Part shown: piece by piece, positions 7,484 to 15,332 of the stretch | Position numbering within the stretch: the stretch's first letter is position 1 | Layout: each line of letters opens with the position of its first letter | DNA from: a virus | DNA length: 49,199 nt | IMG/VR virus record: IMGVR_UViG_3300027833_002415 | Location: 1-49,199 of that record | Strand: one strand, 5' to 3' | Made by a program: the position numbers and the translations under genes | The notes under the pieces: generated by a model | Told to the model about the DNA's origin: nothing | Databases searched by the model: none | Seen by the model: only the letters and a program-made list of their open reading frames with translations

Positions 7484-8077
7484 TTAAGTTATTTCTGTTA
7501 TAATTTCTCTCATCAAATCTTGTGATTTACACCACTCGTTACAAACTTCACCTTGTTTTACTAGTTGTTTGTTAACAGATTCGTTCATCGGAGTCATAAA
7601 TGCTCCATGTGTTGATGGATTAGAAACAAAATCCCAACCAATCAATTCAAAATCTTCACCTACTTGAACTTTACCACCTGATAGAGGTTCTACTGAACCC
7701 ATACCTCTTGATGATATTCCTAAAAGGATTCCTGCTTTAAGTAGTTCTTTTAAGATGTTACCACTTGGAGTTGGTAGTATCTCAACGGTTCCTACTAAAT
7801 CATCGTTATCCCAATGTATCTCTCTTACGTTATGAGATACGTTCTTTAGGTTGATTACAGAAGAATCTGGATGGTCTAATTCACCAAGTGCTCTTCTTTC
7901 TTTAATAAGTGTTTCGTATTTTTTAGCTTCTCTCATCAAAATTTGTTTTGGATATATTCTTCCATTTTGATTTTCAGCACCTGCTCGTTGTAAAATACCT
8001 TTAACGATAGTTCTTCCACTTTCGTCTTCGTTTACTTTACCTTCGAATAGTTTTGTTTCTATTAATAAATTTCCCAT
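7484..8077 (-). CDS. 21: Prohead core maturation protease (T4 gp21-like)
   Basis: The start is set at the ATG at 8077 (197 residues): it overlaps the previous stop (TAATG) and has GGGGAG 7 nt upstream. Family motifs include NQNGRIYPKQIL, RRALGELDHPDSSVINLKNV (His69), VEILPTPSGNILKELLKAGI and LLGISSRGMGSVE (Ser122/Ser123). The conserved His and Ser correspond to the catalytic pair of the gp21 serine protease family. In T4 this enzyme sits in the prohead core and cuts scaffold, capsid and internal proteins, usually after (L/I)-x-E. Its N-terminus has its own candidate site (KVNE/DES). It is the natural processing enzyme for the LNE/VNE-marked proteins around it. Confidence 0.93.
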   Translation of the reverse strand: MGNLLIETKLFEGKVNEDESGRTIVKGILQRAGAENQNGRIYPKQILMREAKKYETLIKERRALGELDHPDSSVINLKNVSHNVREIHWDNDDLVGTVEILPTPSGNILKELLKAGILLGISSRGMGSVEPLSGGKVQVGEDFELIGWDFVSNPSTHGAFMTPMNESVNKQLVKQGEVCNEWCKSQDLMREIITEIT

Positions 8078-8253
8078 TATGCTCCCCAAGTTTTTCTTCG
8101 TTTAAATAAATCAAAAAAGATTGCTGATACTTCCTGTCTGATGATTTTTCTTATTAAATCTTTATCAGACTCGTTGAGTTTCTCGTTAAGTTCTCCTTTT
8201 TTAAAACTAACGATTTCTTCATTGATTATATCATATAATTCTTTTTTAGTCAT
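8077..8253 (-). CDS. Small hypothetical head-region protein, 58 residues
   Basis: This small frame starts MTKKELYDIINEEIVSFKKG, includes ELNEKLNES, and ends with a basic KRRKTW segment. Its stop codon overlaps the gp21 ATG by one base (TAATG), which supports translation. It has I-N-E and L-N-E sites like those in neighbouring putative protease substrates. T4 has two small prohead core genes (67 and 68) between 20 and 21, and this is a positional analogue. No sequence homology to them can be claimed. Confidence 0.6.
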   Translation of the reverse strand: MTKKELYDIINEEIVSFKKGELNEKLNESDKDLIRKIIRQEVSAIFFDLFKRRKTWGA

Positions 8254-8257
8254 TATA

Positions 8258-8761
8258 TTATCCTATTTTCTTTAAATAGTTAGTTTGTGTTGCAATCCAA
8301 TCCTCACCTTTTAATCCAGCCATTTTAGCAGCTTTCTTAATCGCTTCAACAGTATTTCTTGCTTTCACTTTATACTTATTCTTTTTGGATAACTTAACAC
8401 CATTAAGAGTCATATCTGAAAAACTCATTTCCCAAGTTGCAAATCCTTCTTTGATGATAGATTCTTTAACTTCTTCTTTTTCATCTTCCTTCTTACCATC
8501 TTTTTTCTCTATTGCCTTTTGAAGTGCTGGTGGTAATTTTTTCTGAGCATCTGTTAATTCAGAAACTTGTTCTTGTTTTGCTCCTTTACCTTTCCAAGTT
8601 TTTTCTATGTTGTTAAAGAATTTCTTTTTTTCTTCATCAGACATACTAGGAATAGATTTACCAGCTTTTTCTAAAGCTCTTTTGAAAAACTCTTGATATT
8701 CCGATTCTTCTATCATAGTTTCTTTAACTATGTTTTTTAATGCTTCTCTTGTTATTTTCAT
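8258..8761 (-). CDS. Putative head-associated protein, two small modules
   Basis: This 167-residue protein starts MKITREALKNIVKETMIEE, an amphipathic leader. The first module (residues 20-60, EYQEFFKRALEKAGKSIPSM, then EEKKKFFNNIEKTWKGKG) recurs in marine-phage structural-region proteins. A charged linker leads to a second module (about 108-167, FATWEMSFSDMTLNGVKLSK, ending WIATQTNYLKKIG). The function is unknown. AGGAG lies 8 nt upstream, and the start overlaps the previous stop by 4 nt (ATGA). Its position between portal and protease suggests a prohead core or internal protein. Confidence 0.7.
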   Translation of the reverse strand: MKITREALKNIVKETMIEESEYQEFFKRALEKAGKSIPSMSDEEKKKFFNNIEKTWKGKGAKQEQVSELTDAQKKLPPALQKAIEKKDGKKEDEKEEVKESIIKEGFATWEMSFSDMTLNGVKLSKKNKYKVKARNTVEAIKKAAKMAGLKGEDWIATQTNYLKKIG

Positions 8762-9237
8762 TTTTCTATCTCCTGTATAGTTCGAGCGATATTAACCAAT
8801 CTCTCTTTTATCTTATAAATATGTTTGTTTGTTCTTTTCCAATACTGATTGGAATCCAACTCATTCATTGTTTTGATTTTATTATACCAATTGAAAAACT
8901 TTTCAGTTTCTCTAAGTTGATACTTAAGTTCTTTTAAACCCATTGCCATCTTCTTATGAGGATGCATTGTTTCATCGTTTTTTAATTCTAACCAACGATT
9001 TACTGGTCTTTTGGATTTAGCTTCATTTAGCTCTTCATCCATCTTACCAACTATCTTCATACCAAATTGAGTTGAAATTTTTTTCTTACGTTTTTTATCG
9101 TTAGCACCACCATCAGAAAATGCAGCAGGAGTATTGTACCCACCAACTGCACCAGTTCCTGTCATTTCATCCAATTCGTGTTCTACTTCTTGGATTAGTT
9201 CATCTAAGAATTTATTAAGATTTTTTTCCATTGACAT
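8758..9237 (-). CDS. Hypothetical head-region protein with TGAVGGYNTPAAF motif
   Basis: This 159-residue protein has an acidic helical N-terminus (NLNKFLDELIQEVEHELDEM) and a Gly-rich TGTGAVGGYNTPAAFS motif of a kind seen in many phage structural-region hypotheticals. A basic segment (KKRKKK) and a candidate cleavage site (EELNE/AK) precede a helical C-terminal half. AAGGAG lies 7 nt before the ATG. It overlaps the upstream gene by 23 nt and the downstream gene by 4 nt. The function is unknown; a head role is inferred from position. Confidence 0.7.
   Translation of the reverse strand: MSMEKNLNKFLDELIQEVEHELDEMTGTGAVGGYNTPAAFSDGGANDKKRKKKISTQFGMKIVGKMDEELNEAKSKRPVNRWLELKNDETMHPHKKMAMGLKELKYQLRETEKFFNWYNKIKTMNELDSNQYWKRTNKHIYKIKERLVNIARTIQEIEK
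8812..8823 (-). promoter_or_regulatory. Possible internal promoter before the 167-residue gene
   Basis: The minus strand reads CATATTTATAAG, a weaker copy of the recurrent motif, about 50 nt before the start at 8761 but inside the upstream coding sequence. Confidence 0.25.
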
Positions 9238-10087
9238 TTTTTATCTCCTTAATTAACTCATAAGACATCATTAAAGCTGAAACTTGTTCATCGGTAACTT
9301 TCTTACCAATTTTCTGTTTTTTCAAAACATTTATTGTTTCTCTCAACTTTATTTTTGTAATCTTATCTTTCATACCTTTATACGCTTCGTGTAAAGATGT
9401 GATAGTTTTAATTAATTCTGATTCATAGTATTCATTGAACTTAGATGTATTGGTAACATTATTAATATATTCTCTTAATAAACCTTTTTGAGATTGATTT
9501 AAAGTTGTATATTTTTTGTTAAAAGTTTCAATAAGAATTTTATATGTCAACAATCGAAGGTCTTTCTCTTGTTTTTTATATTCTTCAACTAATTTATCTT
9601 GTTTAGCTACTTTAGTAGTTTGGGAAGTTGATGAGATGTGCTCAACAAGAGTAAGTTTAGAATCAAATACATCTTTAATATCAAGAATATCATTCTTTTT
9701 ACCTTCAAATAGTTTATGTATTGAAGCTAAAATTTTGTAGTTTGTTACCGGGGAAGATAAGAAATTATTAATTTCGAATGTTTCTTTGATAGACTTAATA
9801 AGATTATACTTTTCTCGTTGGAGTTTAGTATAATTTATTTTACTGTGTGCTTCCAATATAGCTTCAATAAACTTCTCAGCCTTTGATTCTGTATTGTACT
9901 TTTCGTTTATAAGTAGGTTGAATAATCTAAGCTCTTTTGATAACTCAGTTCCTCTTCCATAGAATTCTTTGATTATTCCTTTTGATTTTTCCTCACTACC
10001 ATTGAGTATTTCAACCGTAATTTGTCGAGTTAAAAGTTCAAAAAGAAAACCCGTATTCTTAAATTTTGAATGTTTTATTTTTCTCAT
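9215..10087 (-). CDS. Conserved hypothetical protein downstream of portal
   Basis: A 290-residue, mostly helical, Lys-rich protein starts with KHSKFKNTGFLFELLTRQIT. The K-(F/Y)-x-N-T-G-x-L-F-E-L-L-x-R-Q-I opening is familiar from proteins next to the portal gene in marine T4-like phages. The rest looks like a chain of helices with no catalytic motif. It may be a head-assembly or core component, but that is a positional inference. It follows its own putative promoter and has an AGGA site about 10 nt upstream. Confidence 0.65.
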   Translation of the reverse strand: MRKIKHSKFKNTGFLFELLTRQITVEILNGSEEKSKGIIKEFYGRGTELSKELRLFNLLINEKYNTESKAEKFIEAILEAHSKINYTKLQREKYNLIKSIKETFEINNFLSSPVTNYKILASIHKLFEGKKNDILDIKDVFDSKLTLVEHISSTSQTTKVAKQDKLVEEYKKQEKDLRLLTYKILIETFNKKYTTLNQSQKGLLREYINNVTNTSKFNEYYESELIKTITSLHEAYKGMKDKITKIKLRETINVLKKQKIGKKVTDEQVSALMMSYELIKEIKNVNGKKS

Positions 10088-10126
10088 CTTATGTTTTTCC
10101 TATTATGATATAGTAAAATTTCCCTC

Positions 10127-10140
10127 TTATAAATATAAAA
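10127..10140 (-). promoter_or_regulatory. Putative promoter after the portal gene
   Basis: The minus strand reads TTTTATATTTATAA in the 71-nt gap between the portal gene and the 290-residue gene, about 40 nt before the start codon at 10087. Confidence 0.42.
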
Positions 10141-10158
10141 TTATAAAAGTTAACCTAA

Positions 10159-11886
10159 TTAATCTTCGTCTAGTATGTTGTTTTCGTCCAACATTCCTTT
10201 CATTTCATGTAAATACTTTCGTTTTGCCGCTATACCATTGATATATTTAATTGCTTTATCTTCTGATGTTCTTGAACGTTTTTTCGTTCTTTCTTTATCA
10301 CCAAGTGGGTCTCTACCAAGTGGATGTTTATCTTTTCCATATGTTCCACCTTCTCTTGGTCTACCACCTTTATCTTTTATTTCGTTCTTGATATCTTCAA
10401 GTTGTTCTTCAATATCACTTGGTTCATCATCTTCCATTGCAGGGTCACTACCTTCATCTTCAATAGAACGGAATCTATATCTATCTTTTAAATCATCTAA
10501 CATCGATACTCTTTGTTCATCTTGTTCACCACCACTTAGTTTGAATATATTTTCATATACCCAATCCTTAGATAACATATTTAATCCTTGAATATCTTGA
10601 GCTAATCTAATTTTCTCACTCCATAAGTTTACTTTTTCTTGTTCGTAAATTGTAGATGGATTAACTAATGATAATTCAAAATTAGTCATTTCAGAATCTG
10701 TAATTCCTTGTGCATATAAATGAACAATTGCAATTTTAGATAATTCTGAAACTACTGTTCTTTGTATTCTTTCAATTGTTCTTGCAAATCTAACATCTTC
10801 TGCTGCTAATGTTGCTTTACCATTTACATTTTCTTCATATCCTAAATATGCTCTAGGAACTTTTAATGCTGCAAATAATTTGTTTTTTAGATAATCAATA
10901 TCATCGATGGTTGCATACTCTAATCCTGCAAGATTATCAATAGATGTTCCACTATCACCACCACGAACAGGAAGATAGAAATCTTCTGTTAGGTTTTGCA
11001 TATTATACTTTAAGTTATAATCACCAGTATTTCTATCAATAAATGGAACTTTCTTCATTTTATTGATAATTCTTTGCATATAGTTATCTACCTCTGTTGG
11101 AGGAATGTTACCAATATCAATTTTGAAAACTCTCTTTTCAGGTGCTCTCATGATTCGGTGAATCAACATTGCATCTTCCATTAGAGATAATTGTTTCCAC
11201 AATCTTCTAGCATTTTCAATCATTGATTTTCCATATGGTAACCAGTTTGTATCTGCTAATAATCTAAAGTGAGCAACTTCAAAGTTTTCGTATTGTTCTT
11301 TTCCATTTGGGTCTTCAGTAATTTTAAACTTTACTGAGTTTGGATTCGATGGGTCTGTTCTTTCTAATCTTTCTGTGTTGTAAACTGAATGAGGTGTTAC
11401 GTTAACAATACCTTTACCTTCAGCGATTTCCATACCTAAGAAGAAATCTCCATACTTACACATATTTCTTACCCAAGGCCATAAGTTGAATTCAATATTA
11501 AGAACATCATAAAATAAGTTATTTAAAATATCTTGTACTTGTTGATTATCAGAGTGAACCAATAAAGTATCACCAAATTCATTCTTTAGTGTTGATTCAT
11601 CTGCATATATATCAAGAGCTGATGCTAATATTGGGTCATTATCCATAGCATCATAATCTCTAAAAACTTCTCTACGAACTTGTTGGTATGCCATTGACTG
11701 AGCACCACCTGCTTGTTCGAAAAAACTTTTTTGTAGTTTCGTGTACCTATCTCTTAAAGAAGATAGATTTGTTTGTTGTCTTTCATCGGTATCGAAAACT
11801 TTTCTCTTACCATCTTTATCGACAGTAACGACTGCCTGAGCTCTGAAGAGTTTAGTTAACCTACCAAAAAATGAAGTATCTGCCAT
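10159..11886 (-). CDS. 20: Portal protein (T4 gp20-like)
   Basis: This 575-residue protein has the T4-type portal profile: an N-terminal FGRLTKLFRAQ, RREVFRDYDAMDNDPILASA with LDIYADES, the conserved core WPWVRNMCKYGDFFLGMEI, and KQLSLMEDAMLIHRIMRAPE followed by RRVFKI-like sequence and VPFIDRNTGDYNLKYNMQNL. FYLPVRGG and KLFAALKVPRAYLGYEE follow. Gp20 forms the dodecameric DNA channel at the head vertex, nucleates prohead assembly and docks terminase. The C-terminal about 100 residues are charged and variable (GGRPREGGTYGKDKHPLGRD). AGGA lies 5 nt from the ATG. The length is close to T4 gp20 (524). Confidence 0.93.
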   Translation of the reverse strand: MADTSFFGRLTKLFRAQAVVTVDKDGKRKVFDTDERQQTNLSSLRDRYTKLQKSFFEQAGGAQSMAYQQVRREVFRDYDAMDNDPILASALDIYADESTLKNEFGDTLLVHSDNQQVQDILNNLFYDVLNIEFNLWPWVRNMCKYGDFFLGMEIAEGKGIVNVTPHSVYNTERLERTDPSNPNSVKFKITEDPNGKEQYENFEVAHFRLLADTNWLPYGKSMIENARRLWKQLSLMEDAMLIHRIMRAPEKRVFKIDIGNIPPTEVDNYMQRIINKMKKVPFIDRNTGDYNLKYNMQNLTEDFYLPVRGGDSGTSIDNLAGLEYATIDDIDYLKNKLFAALKVPRAYLGYEENVNGKATLAAEDVRFARTIERIQRTVVSELSKIAIVHLYAQGITDSEMTNFELSLVNPSTIYEQEKVNLWSEKIRLAQDIQGLNMLSKDWVYENIFKLSGGEQDEQRVSMLDDLKDRYRFRSIEDEGSDPAMEDDEPSDIEEQLEDIKNEIKDKGGRPREGGTYGKDKHPLGRDPLGDKERTKKRSRTSEDKAIKYINGIAAKRKYLHEMKGMLDENNILDED

Positions 11887-11924
11887 GTTGTTCCTATTTT
11901 TAAATTATAACCTTTATTTTATTA

Positions 11925-12317
11925 TTACCACTTTCTACAAGACCAGTATCTTGCTTTATGTCTTGGACCGGGTGAATCACAATTGTGTCTAGCTCTGAAT
12001 GCTTTTCTTGCATCTGGATTATTCTTTCGAATAGACATTGTTTTTTCTCCTGATTTCTTTGCTGAACTACCACCATGTCCAAAATTAACTTTTACAACAT
12101 TACCTTGAGGGTTTTTAACATATACTTTAAATTTTTTCACATCACCTTGCATTGGTTTTCCAAGTTTAACTTTTCTACCTTGATACTCAGCTTCATTTAT
12201 GTCAGATTTATATTCTTTCATGAACTTCGAAAATTCTTGTATATCATCATAGTTTTCTACTATGTACTCATTACAGTAGTTTTCGTTTTCATTTATTAAA
12301 TCTATCATTGAAATCAT
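11925..12317 (-). CDS. Putative capsid-internal protein with conserved basic Cys/Trp domain
   Basis: The 130-residue protein has an N-terminal leader MISMIDLINENENYCNEYI and a second probable site, DINE/AEY (about residues 40-43). It then has a compact basic domain: YQGRKVKLGKPMQGDVKKFK, VYVKNPQGNVVKVNFG, ARKAFRARHNCDSPGPRHKA and RYWSCRKW. This domain is common in marine-phage hypothetical proteins, often in combination with other modules. The two cysteines and many Arg/Lys residues suggest nucleic-acid contact, but this is a guess. AAGGAGAA lies 7 nt upstream, directly after a promoter-like motif. Confidence 0.72.
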   Translation of the reverse strand: MISMIDLINENENYCNEYIVENYDDIQEFSKFMKEYKSDINEAEYQGRKVKLGKPMQGDVKKFKVYVKNPQGNVVKVNFGHGGSSAKKSGEKTMSIRKNNPDARKAFRARHNCDSPGPRHKARYWSCRKW

Positions 12318-12334
12318 AGTTATTTCTCCTTATA

Positions 12335-12348
12335 TTATAAATATATAA
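12335..12348 (-). promoter_or_regulatory. Putative promoter upstream of the 130-residue gene and portal
   Basis: The minus strand reads TTATATATTTATAA in the 31-nt gap after the terminase gene. It is followed at once by AAGGAG and an ATG about 18 nt away, so the leader RNA would be very short. Confidence 0.45.
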
Positions 12349-13941
12349 TTATTTAATTAACCAAGTTAAATCCTCATGGTTATCACCAACTCGCATTTTC
12401 CAAGGGTCATCATCCATTGAAGTATTACCACCAAAACCCATTCCACCAATATCTAATTGATGTGCACCGATTCCACCCAATGCTTGTTTTGTTAAATCAA
12501 TTCCCTCTTGTCTTAATCTAAGTGCAGTATCTCTAACCCACAATCCGATTGATAATGACATTGTTAAATCATCATTATAACCTCGCATTGCTTCTGCTCT
12601 ATTACCATTCCATATAAATGTAAACATTTCATCTATTGTTCTTTGTGAACGAATTGTTACAGATTTTTCTCTAACATATTGTTCTAACTTAGAAATGATT
12701 AAAGGTCTTGTTTTAGATGTTGTACTAAAACCAGCAGTTAAACCTCTATCTTGTGCTCTGTATTTATTTGATAATTGATTTTCAGTATCTACATACTTTA
12801 AATCTTTACTCATATAAAAAGTATTTTGATAACCTCTATCAATTACTTGTTGTAAAACTGCCCAACCAATATTTGCATTTTCAACTACAAGTAAGGCGTT
12901 ATTATATTCGGTTGCCAATGCAACTAAAAAGTTTCCAAAATCTTTTGTATCTAATTTACCTTTGTATTCTGCAACTTGAGAAGATTCTTCTATATCGATA
13001 ACATGACACGCTGAGTAATCCGTTGAATCTCCACGAGCAACATCCGCTACAACCATATAAGATTTGGTATAGTTTGGATATTCCCATTTCCATAGGTTTC
13101 CATCGAACCCAGTCTTTTCCATTGGTTCTTGTACAAATGATTCTTTATAAAACATTAAAAGTTGTGGGTCTATTACTGTATCACCAGAACTAACAAAATC
13201 ACAATCACATTCTTGTGCTGCTCCCTTTACCCCAAGTAGTACCTCTTGCTCATCTCTCCAATCTTGATTTCTTTCAGGATGTACACTCCAATGTAGTCGT
13301 ATTGGATTAAATGTATTTGTTTCATCTTCTGCTCCCACCCAAGTTTTGTGGAAAAAGTTTCCAACACCATTTGGAGTAGAAAGTATAATTGCATTACCAC
13401 CCGTTGATAAGGTAGATTGTGATGATACCCATATATCTTCAATCTTATCAATAAATGCTGCCTCATCAAATACTAATAAGGATAATGCCTCAGAACGACC
13501 AGCATCTCCTGCTGCAGAAGTTGCTTTTATCTGAGAACCATTTGAGTATCTTAAGGATAGTTTGTTATCCTCTACCGTTGTTTGTTTTAACCACGATGGT
13601 AAATACTGATTCATCACACGAACCTTCGTTACAAGGTTCTTAGCAACTTCTTGTTTAGTTGCAATTACCAATACATTAAAATCTTGATTGAATAACATCT
13701 TCCAAAGTGAAAATCCCGCAGTTAAGGTTGAGATACCTGTTTGTCGAGATTTAAGAATGATGTTGTATCTGTGTTCTGCGAATTGGTCTAATGTTCTTTC
13801 TTGAAATTGATATAAATGAAAAGGTATCTTACCACGAACAGGATGTTGAATCATACAATACTTTTTCATAAAGTAGATTGGGTCTCCAGCACATTTCTGA
13901 TACTCAAGTTTTATTATTTCTTTTAAAGATTGTTTAGCCAT
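12349..13941 (-). CDS. 17: Terminase large subunit (T4 gp17-like)
   Basis: The 530-residue packaging motor has an N-terminal ATPase: FHLYQFQERTL, the Walker A region KSRQTGIST (residues 64-72), Walker B LLVFDEAAF with D159/E160, and the coupling motif LSTPNGVGNFF. The C-terminal RNase H-like nuclease begins with VVADVARGDSTDYS (D300, likely metal ligand) and includes an acidic DFVSSGDTVIDPQ region before it. The enzyme docks on the portal and packages DNA. Length and motifs match T4 gp17 (610), with a shorter C-terminus. The usual T4 tail genes 18 and 19 do not lie between it and the portal here. AGGA lies about 10 nt upstream. Confidence 0.94.
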   Translation of the reverse strand: MAKQSLKEIIKLEYQKCAGDPIYFMKKYCMIQHPVRGKIPFHLYQFQERTLDQFAEHRYNIILKSRQTGISTLTAGFSLWKMLFNQDFNVLVIATKQEVAKNLVTKVRVMNQYLPSWLKQTTVEDNKLSLRYSNGSQIKATSAAGDAGRSEALSLLVFDEAAFIDKIEDIWVSSQSTLSTGGNAIILSTPNGVGNFFHKTWVGAEDETNTFNPIRLHWSVHPERNQDWRDEQEVLLGVKGAAQECDCDFVSSGDTVIDPQLLMFYKESFVQEPMEKTGFDGNLWKWEYPNYTKSYMVVADVARGDSTDYSACHVIDIEESSQVAEYKGKLDTKDFGNFLVALATEYNNALLVVENANIGWAVLQQVIDRGYQNTFYMSKDLKYVDTENQLSNKYRAQDRGLTAGFSTTSKTRPLIISKLEQYVREKSVTIRSQRTIDEMFTFIWNGNRAEAMRGYNDDLTMSLSIGLWVRDTALRLRQEGIDLTKQALGGIGAHQLDIGGMGFGGNTSMDDDPWKMRVGDNHEDLTWLIK

Positions 13942-13942
13942 T

Positions 13943-14632
13943 CTATTTTTTTCCTAGTTTCCAATACATAGAACCACCAACGAATGGTTTATACTCACCA
14001 AGTTGATTTGATATACCAACATTTAAACCATAAATTTTCATTTTCTTAGTTTTAAACAAGATGTTACCACTAATATTGTTAAATCCATTTGTTTGGTCAA
14101 TTCCTGCACCAAATCCATAATAGAATTCATTCTTTGGTAATTCTTTTACTATTGTAGTATTATAAACGGTTGGAATCTTAAAATACCAATCTATTTCTCT
14201 TGATTCAATTCTGTTTTGTGAAATGATATCAGTTAAAATACCGAATCCTAAATCTCCACTTGGTTTGTTACCCAATGAATCGGTAACTACATCAGGAAAA
14301 TCATATGCTAAACTTAATGTATCCTTAACTGTTATTTTTGCAAAGTAATCTTTTATAATAGCAAGTGAATCTACATCTACTGGTATCTCTACTTCCTTAA
14401 TTACTTCTTTTGTAATGTACTTTGGTACATACTTTGTTACCTTAACTTCTTTTTCTACATATATGGTATCAGTTTTTGATTCTAACAACTCATATTGTTC
14501 TCCATCTACATCTACAATGGTTTTATCACCAGTATCATCTCCACATCCTCGTAAAAATAAAATAATTCCAAATAAAAGAAGGATTAATATTTCTCTCCAC
14601 CTTTTAATTAATAAACTAAATATAATGCTCAT
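13943..14632 (-). CDS. Single-pass membrane protein with beta-rich C-terminus
   Basis: This 229-residue protein has a short basic N-terminus and one strong membrane helix (about residues 14-28, ILILLLFGIILFLRGCG). Next comes a repetitive Lys/Val stretch (VEKEVKVTKYVPKYITKEVI) and a C-terminal half with alternating hydrophobic residues and glycines (YYGFGAGI, IYGLNVGI, VGGSMYWKLG) that resembles beta hairpins. Cys30 follows the helix (L-R-G-C), only a poor lipobox. A spanin-like or envelope-anchored role is possible; similar proteins occur in other environmental phages. It ends 1 nt from the terminase gene. AAAGGAGA precedes the start. Confidence 0.6.
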   Translation of the reverse strand: MSIIFSLLIKRWREILILLLFGIILFLRGCGDDTGDKTIVDVDGEQYELLESKTDTIYVEKEVKVTKYVPKYITKEVIKEVEIPVDVDSLAIIKDYFAKITVKDTLSLAYDFPDVVTDSLGNKPSGDLGFGILTDIISQNRIESREIDWYFKIPTVYNTTIVKELPKNEFYYGFGAGIDQTNGFNNISGNILFKTKKMKIYGLNVGISNQLGEYKPFVGGSMYWKLGKK

Positions 14633-15272
14633 AGTTTTTCTCCTTTAATACATCAAACGCTAAATTACGTTTCGATTCAAGTTCAGTAATTTCACCTTCT
14701 CCGGTATTTATCATGTCTTGAATTTCTTTTTTAGTATCTTCAACTGAATTTGGTAAATCCCATCTTTCGGTACTACCATTTTCATTTACATACTCATAAA
14801 AAGGTCTAACATCTAACAAAGATTGTTTTAGTTCTTCTAATTTTGTTTTACCAAATACAATCATACGAGTCCATACCTTATAATTCTGATATTCTTCAAA
14901 TACACCAGCAGTTCTTAAATCATGTTCTCTATCAACAGTACAATTTATACAAAATCCGTTATTTTGAATAAACTTTAAATCTTTTTCAGATTTAGATATT
15001 GTTTTACAATCAGAATTGTTACATTTTGATTTTTCTGCTAAATATTTTCTAATTTCTTGTAACGCTTCGGAATTTTTACCCGTCTTTAAAACATATCCTT
15101 CTTTTTTCTCATATTTGTTATGTTCATCTTCCCAAACATCACCAACATTACGAGCTTCTTCCTTCTTGGTATAACCAACGGTAGTATTTTTATCATACTT
15201 TCCAGTTTCTACCATATCTACCAACTTTCTACGAGTTGGATGCATATACTTCTTCTTAAATTCTTTACCCAT
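14616..15272 (-). CDS. Zinc-finger-like protein preceding terminase; small-terminase candidate by position
   Basis: The 218-residue protein starts MGKEFKKKYMHPTRRKLVDM and includes GKYDKNTTVGYTKKE and a WEDEHNKYEKKEGYVLKTGK motif. A probable metal site is formed by C-x4-C (CNNSDC) and C-x2-C (CINC), about 25 residues apart. The C-terminal third is helical. The H-P-T-R-x-K-L-V-D opening is shared by proteins of related environmental phages. It lies two genes before the large terminase, where a gp16-like subunit might be expected, but I see no helix-turn-helix signature and cannot assign it. It overlaps the next gene by 17 nt. Confidence 0.6.
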   Translation of the reverse strand: MGKEFKKKYMHPTRRKLVDMVETGKYDKNTTVGYTKKEEARNVGDVWEDEHNKYEKKEGYVLKTGKNSEALQEIRKYLAEKSKCNNSDCKTISKSEKDLKFIQNNGFCINCTVDREHDLRTAGVFEEYQNYKVWTRMIVFGKTKLEELKQSLLDVRPFYEYVNENGSTERWDLPNSVEDTKKEIQDMINTGEGEITELESKRNLAFDVLKEKNYEHYI

Positions 15273-15296
15273 TATTATACATTAGGTTATATTGTT

Positions 15297-15311
15297 GTAT
15301 ATAAATATATA
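15297..15311 (-). promoter_or_regulatory. Putative promoter at the head of the packaging module
   Basis: The minus strand reads TATATATTTATATAC, a close match to the recurrent motif, about 25 nt before the start at 15272 and within the 60-nt gap after the 1,980-residue gene. Confidence 0.5.
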
Positions 15312-15332
15312 AAAATAGAGAAACCGAAATTT

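Noticed and set aside
8078-8089. Upstream TTG start for gp21
   Set aside because: The ATG at 8077 has a good Shine-Dalgarno site and a TAATG overlap with the preceding small gene.
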